Positions 26,846 to 35,962 of a stretch of 64,000 bases of DNA are shown here, in pieces; position 1 is the first letter of the stretch, and each line of letters begins with the position of its first letter. The notes beneath the pieces are model-generated. The model did not search any database. It saw only the letters and a list, made by a program, of their open reading frames with translations, and had not been told where the DNA came from. The position numbers and the translations under genes are program-made. The stretch is from contig CAIQIR010000037.1 in NCBI GenBank assembly GCA_903871875.1, forward strand, positions 1-64,000, in the 5' to 3' direction. Source of the DNA: an uncultured Schlesneria sp. (GTDB taxonomy: Bacteria > Planctomycetota > Planctomycetia > Planctomycetales > Planctomycetaceae).

Positions 26846-27871
26846 TCAGGGACTGGAGGGAACTCGCAGGCAATTGAGTAGCAGCCGTTCGAAATCGTTC
26901 CAATCGTAGTCCGGTTGGTCAAGGATAATTTCGAGTCGGCTGTCGCGCCGATATGGAATCGAATCACACGTCAGGTCACCGCCAACTCGATTATAAAGTA
27001 GCCATTCCTGACCGACATTGAAGACGCCCTTCAGACGATGAACTTCCAGGCTGCCGCTGAACAACTCAAACAAATCCACTTTCCGGAAGCTATCAAGCGG
27101 CGAAAAAATCCAGCCACATGCCGCTCGCCCCTCCTGCTGACTTTCTTTTCTCAGCGGATGTCGCGGCAACAGAAACGAAATCTGTGGCCCTTGATGCGCC
27201 GGTTCTGGCGACGTGCTGGTCGGATGAGCGTCGGGAAACAGCGGCACGCGTTCGGGCGAGATGTCGGCATCCAGCAATGACAGATCGAGCCTCCCTTGCG
27301 TGGTGGTCAGGATCTGTGATTTCGGTGGAAACAGGCCGTGAAGGTAGGTCAAAAAGGCGTCCAATTCAGCCTGTTTTGCTCGATCGACCTTGTTCACGAC
27401 GACCACATCGGCCATATGCAATTGATCTTGGAAGACCTCGACGTTCGTCACGCGGGGGTTTGCATAGTCCGCCGGATCCGCCAGACAAACGGTCGCCCTG
27501 AGATCCAGCACACTGCGAAACCATGGGCCACGCAACGTGTCGAGCACCTTGGCCGGATGCCCCAGTCCCGTGGGTTCGATCAGGACGCGGTCTGGAAGAG
27601 TTTGTCGAATGAGCTCCATCAACGAAAACTCGATCGGAGCATCCGACGAACAACAGAAACAACCACCGGCAATCTCGCTGACAGCCACATCCGCACTGCC
27701 AGCCGCTTCGATGATGGCTCCGTCAATTCCGACTTCGCCAAACTCATTAACCAGGACGGCCCAGCGCTGACCGGCGGGTTTCTGGCTGATCAGATGACGA
27801 ATCGCCGTCGTCTTTCCCACACCCAGAAAGCCCGTAATCAAATTCGTCGGAATACGAGGGCGTTCGGTCAT
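26846..27871 (-). CDS. CobW/COG0523 G3E-family GTPase (metallochaperone)
   Basis: A 341-residue protein. 'PTNLITGFLGVGKTTAIRHL' is the P-loop, 'NEFGEVGIDG' the switch region, 'GGCFCCSSD' the metal-binding CxCC motif, and 'VVVNKVDRA' the NKxD guanine-specificity motif. The C-terminal CobW_C domain starts near residue 235. The family delivers Zn or other metals (ZigA/Zur-regulated types), or cobalt for cobalamin synthesis (CobW). No cobalamin or Zur genes are adjacent, so the metal cannot be assigned. The linker contains no long poly-His stretch, unlike many zinc-type members. It lies 14 nt upstream of the ubiE stop region, in the same direction. Confidence 0.88.
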   Translation of the reverse strand: MTERPRIPTNLITGFLGVGKTTAIRHLISQKPAGQRWAVLVNEFGEVGIDGAIIEAAGSADVAVSEIAGGCFCCSSDAPIEFSLMELIRQTLPDRVLIEPTGLGHPAKVLDTLRGPWFRSVLDLRATVCLADPADYANPRVTNVEVFQDQLHMADVVVVNKVDRAKQAELDAFLTYLHGLFPPKSQILTTTQGRLDLSLLDADISPERVPLFPDAHPTSTSPEPAHQGPQISFLLPRHPLRKESQQEGRAACGWIFSPLDSFRKVDLFELFSGSLEVHRLKGVFNVGQEWLLYNRVGGDLTCDSIPYRRDSRLEIILDQPDYDWNDFERLLLNCLRVPSSP

Positions 27872-27885
27872 AAGGGCGCTGACGG

Positions 27886-28653
27886 TTAGGAATTAAGCGG
27901 AGGAGTGATCTCTGCAGGTCGCTTTTGACCCACATACAGGGTCGCGATCCCAAATGTTAACGGCGTCCAGGTGACGTTCGTCAAACCACACGCGATGAGT
28001 TTGTCCGCCAGCTGTTGACCATAAGGAAACTCGGACACGGAAGCGGGAAGATAGTCATAGGCCGACTGCTTGTTCTTCGCCAGCAATTGACCGATCCGTG
28101 GCAGGACATATTTGAAATAGTTCCGATAGATCAGGTTGAACACCGGATTCGTCGGCATCGAAAACTCAAGGATCGCGACGCGGCCCCCAGGCTGACAGAC
28201 GCGAATCATTTCTCCCAAACCGACCTCAGTATTCGTGACATTTCGTAGACCGAACGCCACCGAGACGATTTGAAACTGATTGTCTTCAAAGGGCAGCTTC
28301 TGAGTATCGGCTTCGACAAATGTCAGCGAGGCCGCCCCATTCGCAATTCGTTTACCGTATTGGCGATCGCGTTTACCTTCGGCCAGAAGCAGCATTTCAG
28401 GCGTAAAATCGGTGGCCATCACCGGGATCTGACCGCGGCCTGCTTTCCAATAGGCCAAGGCAAGATCGCCGGTTCCCGTACAGACATCCAGAATCGGAGC
28501 GGACCCCGACGGTGCCACCGCGCGGATTGTTCGCCACCGCCAGTAATAGTCGACGCCTCCCGACAACAAATGGTTCATCAGGTCGTAACGCCCCGAAATT
28601 TCGCCAAACATCTGACGAACTCGAGCTTCCGATTTGTCGACAGCCGCGGACAT
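27886..28653 (-). CDS. ubiE: Demethylmenaquinone/ubiquinone C-methyltransferase UbiE/MenG
   Basis: A 255-residue protein started at ATG 28653 with GGAAAG upstream. An ATG at 28710 or a GTG at 28725 would add up to 24 residues without conservation. UbiE signatures are 'VRQMFGEISGRYDLMNHLLSGG' (given in part), 'ILDVCTGTGDLALAYW' (SAM loop), 'ATDFTPEMLLLAE', 'FEDNQFQIVSVAFGLRNV' and 'MIRVCQPGGRVAILEFS'. It C-methylates demethylmenaquinone to menaquinone. It follows the UbiD-family gene (start 81 nt after its stop), and planctomycetes generally use menaquinone, so menG is the more informative role. Confidence 0.93.
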   Translation of the reverse strand: MSAAVDKSEARVRQMFGEISGRYDLMNHLLSGGVDYYWRWRTIRAVAPSGSAPILDVCTGTGDLALAYWKAGRGQIPVMATDFTPEMLLLAEGKRDRQYGKRIANGAASLTFVEADTQKLPFEDNQFQIVSVAFGLRNVTNTEVGLGEMIRVCQPGGRVAILEFSMPTNPVFNLIYRNYFKYVLPRIGQLLAKNKQSAYDYLPASVSEFPYGQQLADKLIACGLTNVTWTPLTFGIATLYVGQKRPAEITPPLNS

Positions 28654-28733
28654 GTTTTGCTTTCCAGACTTCTGCAGAACGCTCTCTGCCGAGCGATTGA
28701 GATCCCTCATTGTGATCGAACGGACACCGTGAC

Positions 28734-30209
28734 TCAATGTCCGTGATTGCCATTCATGCTTGCTTCCAACCCATATTCGCCCCAACGATCGCGAACCCGC
28801 GCGGCCATCTCATCGGACATCATCAGAGTCTCTGGCCAGGCATGGTCGATTTCGCGAGGCTGCTTCCGCGTGGCATCGATCCCCACGCGACTGGCTAGCG
28901 ATGGCGACAACGGAGTGTAGTCGTCATCTCTAGCCAGACCATCCGAGAAAATAAAATCGCGACGGGGGCAGGCATGTGTGCCAACCGTAAACCAGACCTG
29001 TTCTTCCCGATGCAAATCCTGATCGGCATCGACGATCACGATCAGCTTGGTCTGACCGAACGATTCCATCCCCCACAAGGCATGCAAAATCCGTCGCGCC
29101 TGATGATCGGCGGTCTTGCGGATGCTGACAAACAGCAGATTGCGACCAGCCGATGACAGGGGCTGATGAATGTCAACCACTTCGGGCAACAGTCGCTGAA
29201 GAAACGGAAGTCGCATCCGATCACCGGCCTGTCCCCGCCACGATTCTTCACTCGGTGGACCGGCGGCGATGATCGCAGGGAAGACCGGATTGGCACGGTG
29301 CGTGACGGCAGTGACTTGAATCAGCGGCAATTCGCAGTGCATGTAGCGACCATTGCCACGGGCGAGCGACAGCGGCATGGTCGACTTGGCACCCGCCGCA
29401 TCGATGTAACCTTCGATGATGATTTCAGCTCCGGCAGGAACCTCAAGCTCATTCGTCCGACAGCGGACCACTTCCAGACTTGATCCCCGTAACGCGCCAG
29501 CGAACAATCGAGCGTCAATCAGTTCGGCAAAGGCGGTCGTCAGACCGATAACCGGATCGCCGCCCAGACTGATCGACACCGGCAAATTGCGGTTCGCTTC
29601 CACCGACATTTTCAACAGGGCACTTTGACGCCCCGTGTCGTCGTACCACCCCAGTTCCTGCGGGCCAGTCACCACCAGCGGAACTTGGCAGTATTCATTG
29701 GCCCCCGTCACAGGATGGTTCAGCACCAACTGCCCCGACGTCACGACCGGATGCGATTCGTCTGGCCAGCTGCGCGGGACCGGCAGATCCCACAGATTGA
29801 CGTCGCGACCCATCCGCACGACCTGTTGGCACGCAGCGGTCTTGACCAACTTTGGCGCCCACTTCCCCAGTCCCGACGAACTTGAGCCAAGCCTGAGCGA
29901 ATCGAGCCAACCGCCGGAAGAATCGGCTTGCAAACGCTGGTGGAGATTTTGCGAAACCTCTTCCAGACTGCGAACACCCAGGCAGCGGCACAATCGACGA
30001 CGGTTGCCGAGCAGGTTCGTCACGACCGGAATGGTGGTATTCTTCACGTGTTCAAACAACAACGCTGGTCCGCCGTCGGACGACGATTTGATGACGCGAT
30101 CGGTAATCGCGGCCAATTCCAGTGCCGAATCAACCTGAGCGGCAATTCGCACAAGTTCACCGTTGTCTTGTAACTCGGCGAGAAATTCACCCAGTGACTC
30201 GTAGGGCAT
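28734..30209 (-). CDS. UbiD-family decarboxylase (probable menaquinone step)
   Basis: A 491-residue protein of typical UbiD length. Motifs include 'YESLGEFLAELQDNGELVRI', 'TNLLGNRRRLCRCLG' and the prFMN/metal region around 'PVPRSWPDESHPVVTSGQLV'. The 'E-x-P-A-G-A-E-I-I-I-E-G' segment ('LEVPAGAEIIIEGYID') follows, then 'ARRILHALWGMESFGQTKLIVIVD'. UbiD enzymes decarboxylate aromatic acids using prenylated FMN supplied by UbiX. Clustered with UbiE/MenG, the likely role is the decarboxylation in futalosine-route menaquinone biosynthesis (MqnL-like) or 4-hydroxy-3-polyprenylbenzoate decarboxylation. No ubiX-like gene is in the window. Confidence 0.9.
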   Translation of the reverse strand: MPYESLGEFLAELQDNGELVRIAAQVDSALELAAITDRVIKSSSDGGPALLFEHVKNTTIPVVTNLLGNRRRLCRCLGVRSLEEVSQNLHQRLQADSSGGWLDSLRLGSSSSGLGKWAPKLVKTAACQQVVRMGRDVNLWDLPVPRSWPDESHPVVTSGQLVLNHPVTGANEYCQVPLVVTGPQELGWYDDTGRQSALLKMSVEANRNLPVSISLGGDPVIGLTTAFAELIDARLFAGALRGSSLEVVRCRTNELEVPAGAEIIIEGYIDAAGAKSTMPLSLARGNGRYMHCELPLIQVTAVTHRANPVFPAIIAAGPPSEESWRGQAGDRMRLPFLQRLLPEVVDIHQPLSSAGRNLLFVSIRKTADHQARRILHALWGMESFGQTKLIVIVDADQDLHREEQVWFTVGTHACPRRDFIFSDGLARDDDYTPLSPSLASRVGIDATRKQPREIDHAWPETLMMSDEMAARVRDRWGEYGLEASMNGNHGH

Positions 30210-30322
30210 GATTTTCCAAAGCAGGCGTGCTGTATTCCAAGGTCGGGCAGATTGTATAAGGTGTGAGCCGGAAAACCCATTGCGGGTGTTCCAGAACAGA
30301 CGCTTCAGGGAACAAGACGGTC

Positions 30323-31114
30323 ATGGAACTGCGGACATTTGCCGAACAGGTGCTGCTGAGCGAATCGCTGGAAACGAAGTTGCAAAGCCAGCGCGAGCCG
30401 TTCACAGACACCGCCCCTGGTGAGGCAACCCGTCTGTCCGAGCCACGGCGTTCGCCTGACTTGGTGTTCGCCCCGCGTCGAGCCGCGCCCGCCATGCCGC
30501 ATCCTTCGACGTTTGTGGATCCTCGCAAACGAGCGATCGCACACCACATTTTGGCCAATCATGAACTGCAGGCGCTGGAAGTGATGGCCTGGGTTCTGCT
30601 CGCATTCCCCGAAGCGCCCACCGAATTTCGCCGGGGTCTGGCCGCCGTGATGGCCGACGAGCAACGACATACTCGCATGCATGCCGATCAAGCGGCCGCG
30701 CTGGGGATCCGTTTTGGCGAACTACCAGTCAATTGCTACATCTGGAAGAAGTCACAGCAATTTCAATCCGTGCTCGATTACCTGGCCGGATTACCACTGA
30801 CGTTCGAGGGCAGGAACCTCGATCATACGCTCGAGTTCGAACGGTATTTCGAGGACGCCGGTGACCCCAAGAGTGCCGCGATCATGAAGACCATTCATCG
30901 CGATGAGATCCATCATGTCGCGTTCGGACTGGAATGGCTGAAAAGACTCAAGCCTGCCGGTCAGTCCGACTGGGACACGTACGTGGCCCACCTGCATTGG
31001 CCGCTGCGTCCCGACAAATCGGTCGGCGACACCTTTAACGTTGAGCCACGACTCGCAGCGGGCATGTCGCCCGAATTCGTCGAACGACTACGCGCCGATT
31101 TCAATAAAGAGTGA
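30323..31114 (+). CDS. DUF455 ferritin-like protein
   Basis: A 263-residue protein, ATG at 30323. The helical core has the repeated Glu/His iron-ligand pattern of DUF455: 'HHILANHELQALEVMAWVLL', 'MADEQRHTRMHADQA' and 'KTIHRDEIHHVAFGLEWL', i.e. E, ExxH, E and ExxH on four helices. DUF455 proteins are predicted di-iron ferritin-superfamily enzymes, related to MiaE-like oxygenases, with unproven reactions. The N-terminal 75 residues are less ordered. It is divergent from the UbiD gene with about 110 nt between starts. Cytoplasmic. Confidence 0.88.
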   Translation: MELRTFAEQVLLSESLETKLQSQREPFTDTAPGEATRLSEPRRSPDLVFAPRRAAPAMPHPSTFVDPRKRAIAHHILANHELQALEVMAWVLLAFPEAPTEFRRGLAAVMADEQRHTRMHADQAAALGIRFGELPVNCYIWKKSQQFQSVLDYLAGLPLTFEGRNLDHTLEFERYFEDAGDPKSAAIMKTIHRDEIHHVAFGLEWLKRLKPAGQSDWDTYVAHLHWPLRPDKSVGDTFNVEPRLAAGMSPEFVERLRADFNKE

Positions 31115-31151
31115 TCCACGCCAAGAATATTCTGGGCGTCTGCATCGCCAT

Positions 31152-32519
31152 TCATGCACTCTTGCGGATCGATTCCGCCGAATCACCCAGGATTCGATCG
31201 AGACTGGTAATCAATTGTTGCGGGTGCGATCGGGACACTCGATCGTCGACTTCGATGGCATTGCCCTGTTCGTCGTCTGTCGACATCAGGCTAATCACTT
31301 TGACTCCTTGGGTTCGGCGAAATTGATCGAACGCCTCGGCCATCGCCGAAGAAGCGGTGGAACTGACCAGCACGGCATTCAAATCAGAAGTCTGCTCGAG
31401 AATCTCGAGACCTTGTTCCAGCGATTCGGCTTCCAGAGATTGATAGCCGGCCGATCTCACGGCCATGCCAATCAAGTGCCGGAAGAACAGCGACTCTTCG
31501 ACGATCAAAACACGATAGGAATGGAACGCCGCTTCCGAGATCTCGAATTCGGCAGCGAGCAAGGCGGATTCATCGACCGACAAAATCGTCGCTGGTTGGT
31601 CGGAAAAAATCGACTCCAAGTCGGGGAAATCAACCGCAACACGCTCTTCCGTCGCGGCCTGATCTTCCATGAGGTCTGCGAGCAGTTCCTCATGTGTGGC
31701 TGGCAATTCCCAGGGATCGAACAGATCTTCGGCCGTGGAAGTTCCGGCTGTCGTCGATTTCTGCACAATTTCCTCGACCAATTTGCGAGTAGCTTGTGCG
31801 AGATGTTCCAGCCGAGACGTCGTGGTGACGTAAGGCGATTCATCCCTCAGCATTCGAGCATGCAAATGATGGCACGTCTCGTCGATCTTCACGACAAACT
31901 GTTCCAGCATCGTGAGCAGCGGCGGATCCACTTCGATGACAGCGGTTGTGATTTCAGTCTGCTGAGGGACCGTCGATAAATCAGTAACGACATCCACAGC
32001 AGGCACCATCAATATCGAATCGTCTTCCGCAATGGTGTCAACGGTGGCTGTGTCAATGATCGCGGCGTGAATGATGGCCGTCTCGATCGCCGGGACCTCA
32101 ACCGTTAGCTCCTCCGGCGCACACCAGTCGGCTTGAACGGCATGACGTTCAAGTCGCACCACAGCTCCAAGGTCGGCAAACGGCGGCTCTTCTCGCGTAG
32201 CTTCGATCCCCAGCAACAATTCTTGCAGACATCCGACCCCCAGCGTGACATCGCTCAAACGATCCGCCGTGAACTCTAAGTTTTTGGCGCAGAATCGTTC
32301 TAACAATTGTTCTAAAGCCAGGCTGGTGCGAGACAGGCACCTGAAACCAAAATCGTCGGCGGTCGCCCAGAGTGATTGCAAACCGCCGATCAAATCGACC
32401 ATGGCCGCCTGCTCGTGTGCAGCGGCAGGCCAATTCGACAGCCACTGATGGAACCGTCCAATCAGACTCCAACCGTCATCCAGGAAAAACTCGATACGAG
32501 CCTGGTCCATCTGCAACAT
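31152..32519 (-). CDS. Pseudo-Hpt plus pseudo-receiver protein (degenerate two-component relay protein)
   Basis: A 455-residue protein, ATG at 32519. The first 110 residues resemble a helical Hpt bundle ('DLIGGLQSLWATADDFGFRC' then 'LALEQLLERF'), but the phosphorylatable His of 'AHxLKG' is replaced (IGGLQS). A long acidic, Ala/Thr/Val-rich linker contains a further helical segment ('TTSRLEHLAQATRKLVEEIV'). The C-terminal 120 residues fold like a CheY receiver ('YRVLIVEESLFFRHLIGMAVRSAG' given in part). Here the acidic pair is EE, the phospho-acceptor position is Ser ('AVLVSSTAS') and no conserved Lys is evident. It may be a phosphorylation-independent scaffold, or a variant CheA/FrzE-like remnant. 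No chemotaxis genes are adjacent. Confidence 0.65.
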   Translation of the reverse strand: MLQMDQARIEFFLDDGWSLIGRFHQWLSNWPAAAHEQAAMVDLIGGLQSLWATADDFGFRCLSRTSLALEQLLERFCAKNLEFTADRLSDVTLGVGCLQELLLGIEATREEPPFADLGAVVRLERHAVQADWCAPEELTVEVPAIETAIIHAAIIDTATVDTIAEDDSILMVPAVDVVTDLSTVPQQTEITTAVIEVDPPLLTMLEQFVVKIDETCHHLHARMLRDESPYVTTTSRLEHLAQATRKLVEEIVQKSTTAGTSTAEDLFDPWELPATHEELLADLMEDQAATEERVAVDFPDLESIFSDQPATILSVDESALLAAEFEISEAAFHSYRVLIVEESLFFRHLIGMAVRSAGYQSLEAESLEQGLEILEQTSDLNAVLVSSTASSAMAEAFDQFRRTQGVKVISLMSTDDEQGNAIEVDDRVSRSHPQQLITSLDRILGDSAESIRKSA

Positions 32520-32817
32520 AGCCCCCCCGCCAGCAGCGCCTGGCTGATATTCGACGCGATCTCCGATCCGGCCGATTATGCCGGAGGAAGGATCTGCGCA
32601 AGCAATTCTCTTGGGGGGATATCGACCGCCGGTTCTCGGAAAATTGAACCCGAGTTCCCGACGAGAGAGACCCACGATCCGCACCAGCGACCGAATTGTC
32701 TGTCGGTTGCCTCGACGGAGGTCGCAATCTTCCACCCGAAAGAGACATAGGCCAATTGGTTACCTAGGCCTTCTTTGACCAAATAAACCGCCGCAAGTTC
32801 AGCGGCCAACGAAGAAA
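32520..32817. other. 298-nt intergenic region
   Basis: Between upp and the pseudo-Hpt gene (both minus). Frames continue open here on the minus strand up to 32735, but the sequence is low in conserved-looking residues and the better start is 32519. No terminator or clear promoter is visible. Confidence 0.3.
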
Positions 32818-33456
32818 TTATTCGTGGGCTCGATGAGTATTAAATGCACGATCGCCGGCATCCCCCAATCCAGGAACGATGAACTTCCTTGTATTCAAGT
32901 CGGGATCAATTGCACAAACGAACAGCTGCAGATCAGGAAATTGAGCCGTGACCGCTTCCACTCCCGCGCTGGCGGCAATCACCGAGAGCAGCTTGATCTT
33001 GGGAACGCCCCAATCCTGCAGCGTTTCAATGGCGGCGATGGCCGAACCGCCCGTCGCCAGCATCGGGTCAAGCACCATCGCAACATCGACCGGTCCCGAC
33101 GGAGGAATCTTGCAGTAATACTGGACCGGCAGGGCCGTGGCTTCATCACGGTAGATCCCCAGATGCCACACTTCCGCGTCAGGAATCAAATCCAGGATCG
33201 GATCGACCATTCCCAACCCGGCTCGCAGAATGGGAACCAGCGCAATCACCGACTTCACTTCCGCCCCGGTGGTGGTCGTTAACGGCGTATCGACCTCGAT
33301 TTCGCGGACATCCAAATCCTGAGTCGCAACATATGCCAGCAGGCTCGAAAGTCGCTGTAGCCCGTTACGAAATCCCGCCGCAGAAGTTTTTTGATCTCGC
33401 AGCCGCGTCAAATGATGCCGCACCAACGGATGAGAGACTTGAACCACGCTCGCCAT
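32818..33456 (-). CDS. upp: Uracil phosphoribosyltransferase
   Basis: A 212-residue protein, the usual length. Signature segments are 'HPLVRHHLTRLRD', 'VPILRAGLGMVDPILDLIP', 'HLGIYRDEATALPVQYY', the PRPP-binding loop 'VLDPMLATGGSAIAAIETL', and the uracil-binding C-terminus 'IDPDLNTRKFIVPGLGDAGDR' (given in part). It catalyses uracil + PRPP to UMP + PPi in pyrimidine salvage. Cytoplasmic. It stands alone, with no uracil permease nearby. The TIGR01777 epimerase gene ends 66 nt upstream on the same strand. Confidence 0.96.
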   Translation of the reverse strand: MASVVQVSHPLVRHHLTRLRDQKTSAAGFRNGLQRLSSLLAYVATQDLDVREIEVDTPLTTTTGAEVKSVIALVPILRAGLGMVDPILDLIPDAEVWHLGIYRDEATALPVQYYCKIPPSGPVDVAMVLDPMLATGGSAIAAIETLQDWGVPKIKLLSVIAASAGVEAVTAQFPDLQLFVCAIDPDLNTRKFIVPGLGDAGDRAFNTHRAHE

Positions 33457-33522
33457 AGAATCCCCTTCACTGAATCGAAACGCGAACTAGCGTACGAAAC
33501 CTGCCCCGCCAACAACAGGATC

Positions 33523-34554
33523 TCACACGTCCTGCGAGGTCGATCGAGGAACTCGAGTCCCGTCGGCGTCCTGTACAGGCCATTGGTCGGAAGCCGCACT
33601 TTCAGCGAGCGAATTCTTCAGAAGGTGACTGAGGGCCGCGCCGAGTTCAGGGAATCGAAACTCGAATTGCTCGTCTTGAAGCCGCTTCGAAACGACATAC
33701 CGCCCAAAGAGCGCGAGTTCCGGGTCTGTTCGCAACAACCAGGCCGCCCCCAGTCGAACCATCCATGAAAATGTCGGCAGCCCGATTGGCATCCCAACAG
33801 CTTGCCGCAATTCACGCATGAAGACTCGCTGCGAGACCGGATTGGGAGATGACGCAATGTACTCACCCTCCACACCCGGATTTGTAAGTGCCCGTTCAAA
33901 CAGGCGGTTCATATCCGTTTCATGGATCCAACTCATCCCCTGTGTGCCAGATGCGACGGTGCCGCCTAGTCCCAACCTGACGAGCGTCCGTAGTCGCGCA
34001 AGCGCACCGCCGCCTGCACCCCGATCACGACCGATCACAAAGCTCGTTCGCAGGATCACCCGGCGCTGTGAGGGCAGAACGCTCGACCGGAACTCGTTTT
34101 CCCAGGCCCGTCCGATGAAGGGCGCAAAACCGCAACCGAAGGGCGATTCCTCGGAACAAACAATCTGCGGAGGATCCCCATAGATGTGCGCTGTGCTCAT
34201 TTGCACCCACACAGGCGGAGGGGATTCGACCGAGCGGACAGCGAGACCCAGAACGCGTGTCGCTTCCACTCGCGAACGGAGAATCTCGTCCTGATGATCG
34301 GGAGTCTTGATGCAATCGACGCTGCGTCCCGTCAGATTGACCAATCCCATGGCACCATCCAATTCCCGCTGCCACGGCCCCAACGTTCGGGCGTCCCAAC
34401 TGACGTGTCTCCAAGGCCCACTCGGTCTCGGCGGATGGCGAGAAACGATCACAACCGAGTGTCCCAAGGCCGTCAAATGGGTGGCCAGTGACACTCCCAA
34501 AAAGCCGCTGCCACCCGCGATGACAATTGGTCCCTGTTTTGGATTGCCTAACAT
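33523..34554 (-). CDS. TIGR01777-family NAD(P)-dependent epimerase/SDR (YfcH-like)
   Basis: A 343-residue extended short-chain dehydrogenase. '[18 protein letters not shown]' carries the GxxGxxG dinucleotide motif, '[12 protein letters not shown]' and 'STAHIYGD' follow, and '[16 protein letters not shown]' is the TIGR01777-specific block. The C-terminal DUF1731-type tail is short. Relatives include E. coli YfcH and plant SulA homologues, with no firmly known substrate. The final 25 residues ('[20 protein letters not shown]') look like an unconserved extension. Cytoplasmic. Confidence 0.88.
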   Translation of the reverse strand: MLGNPKQGPIVIAGGSGFLGVSLATHLTALGHSVVIVSRHPPRPSGPWRHVSWDARTLGPWQRELDGAMGLVNLTGRSVDCIKTPDHQDEILRSRVEATRVLGLAVRSVESPPPVWVQMSTAHIYGDPPQIVCSEESPFGCGFAPFIGRAWENEFRSSVLPSQRRVILRTSFVIGRDRGAGGGALARLRTLVRLGLGGTVASGTQGMSWIHETDMNRLFERALTNPGVEGEYIASSPNPVSQRVFMRELRQAVGMPIGLPTFSWMVRLGAAWLLRTDPELALFGRYVVSKRLQDEQFEFRFPELGAALSHLLKNSLAESAASDQWPVQDADGTRVPRSTSQDV

Positions 34555-34859
34555 CGAATGAGCCTCAAACTTACGGTCGCAAATGTTCCTCTGCGATTAC
34601 CCCGTTGAGCCCATCGAAATTTAACGAACGATTCCTGGACTCGTGCCGACTACTGGTTTCTGACAAACCGGTCTAAGTCCACGAAGCGACGAGATGAGAA
34701 TTGGGCGAGGCCCGACTTCTGCTCCAACCGCCAGCTCAGAAATGTGTTCGAACGGATTAAAAACCGCTCATTTCTCGTTCCGAATCAGCCAAAACCGCTC
34801 TGGAAAAGCAAAACGGGAAGTGCCTCGTGATCGGGGCGTTTATGCGTTATCATAATGGG
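34555..34859. other. 305-nt divergent intergenic region (TIGR01777 gene / obgE)
   Basis: Contains the start-side regions of two divergent genes. An AT-rich stretch with TATCAT near 34848–34853 is too close to the obgE start to be its −10 unless the mRNA is leaderless. No terminator, RNA or repeat is seen. Confidence 0.3.
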
Positions 34860-35861
34860 ATGTTCGTCGATCAAGTGACTATTTATTGTAAAGCAGGGGA
34901 TGGCGGTCCGGGCTCATGCAGCTTTCGGCGCGAAGCCCATGTTCCGCGCGGTGGTCCCGATGGGGGTGATGGTGGCCGGGGTGGCCACGTCATTATCGAA
35001 GCGGACGAGAATGTCAGCAGCCTGGTCCACCTGGTCGGTGTGCGCCATTGGAATGCCGATAACGGTGAGCCGGGGCATCCGACACTCAAAGGCGGCCGGA
35101 TGGGGGAAGACACGGTGATTCGTGTGCCTCCTGGTACGATCATTCGTGATGCCGGACGTGGATTCATCCTGAAAGATTTGATCGAACATGGCGAGCGAAT
35201 CATCATCGCCAAGGCGGGCGAGGGCGGCAGAGGGAACGTCAAGTTCATGTCGTCCACCAACCGCGCCCCCCGTGAATTCGGTCCGGGTGAGGCGGGCGAA
35301 CAGCGCGATGTGGTTCTCGAACTGAAGGTCATCGCCGATGTCGGACTGATCGGCAAGCCGAACGCCGGTAAGTCGACACTCCTCAGCCGGCTTTCTCGAG
35401 CGACCCCGGAAATTGCCAACTACCCGTTCACGACCAAGTACCCCAACCTGGGAATCGTTCGCGTGGGACAGGAACGCCAGTTCGTCCTGGCGGATATTCC
35501 CGGACTGATCGAGGGGGCTCATGCCGGTGTGGGGTTAGGGCACGAATTCCTGAAACATGTCGAACGCACCAAGATGTTTATTCACCTGGTGGAACCGGAC
35601 CCGGACGATCAAACGGATCCAATCGAAAACTATCTCAACATTCGTGAAGAGCTGCGGCTGTACGACGAAGAGTTGTCCCTACGTCCCGAGATCATCTGCG
35701 TTACGAAATGCGAATTGGCCGATGCCGACGCGCTGGCCGAATTGCTGCAAGAACAGGTCGGCCGTCCCGTGCTCAAGATTTCGTCGGTGGCCGGCAAAGG
35801 CCTGCCGCAACTCTTGCAGCAAACGATCAAGCTGCTGGATGAACTCCAGCAGCCGGTCTAA
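34860..35861 (+). CDS. obgE: GTPase ObgE/CgtA
   Basis: A 333-residue protein. Start ATG 34860 is chosen because Obg proteins begin 'MFVDQVTIYCKAGDGG'. The glycine-rich Obg domain (about 1–158: 'RREAHVPRGGPDGGDGGRGG', 'FGPGEAGEQRDVVLELKVIA') is followed by the G domain with 'GLIGKPNAGKSTLLSR' (G1), 'FTTKYPNLG' (G2), 'ADIPGLIEGAHAGVGLGHEF' (G3), 'CVTKCELAD' (G4) and 'ISSVAGKGL' (G5). The G4 motif has TKCE where NKxD is usual, a variant seen in some Obg proteins. It lacks the C-terminal OCT domain, as in many non-Firmicutes. It is a ribosome assembly and stress GTPase. Confidence 0.96.
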   Translation: MFVDQVTIYCKAGDGGPGSCSFRREAHVPRGGPDGGDGGRGGHVIIEADENVSSLVHLVGVRHWNADNGEPGHPTLKGGRMGEDTVIRVPPGTIIRDAGRGFILKDLIEHGERIIIAKAGEGGRGNVKFMSSTNRAPREFGPGEAGEQRDVVLELKVIADVGLIGKPNAGKSTLLSRLSRATPEIANYPFTTKYPNLGIVRVGQERQFVLADIPGLIEGAHAGVGLGHEFLKHVERTKMFIHLVEPDPDDQTDPIENYLNIREELRLYDEELSLRPEIICVTKCELADADALAELLQEQVGRPVLKISSVAGKGLPQLLQQTIKLLDELQQPV

Positions 35862-35962
35862 ACCGCCCCGCGATTCTCGCGACGCATTGAGATGAACAAC
35901 GGCAGCTTTGCGCCATCGCGGTCGAGCCGGCAAGAGGCAACCGAGCGTCTTCGAGACCACTG

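Noticed and set aside
31041-31979. 312-codon plus-strand frame opposite the pseudo-Hpt gene
   Set aside because: Composition is that of an antisense shadow (Arg/Gln/His-rich) and it overlaps the end of the DUF455 gene in another frame.
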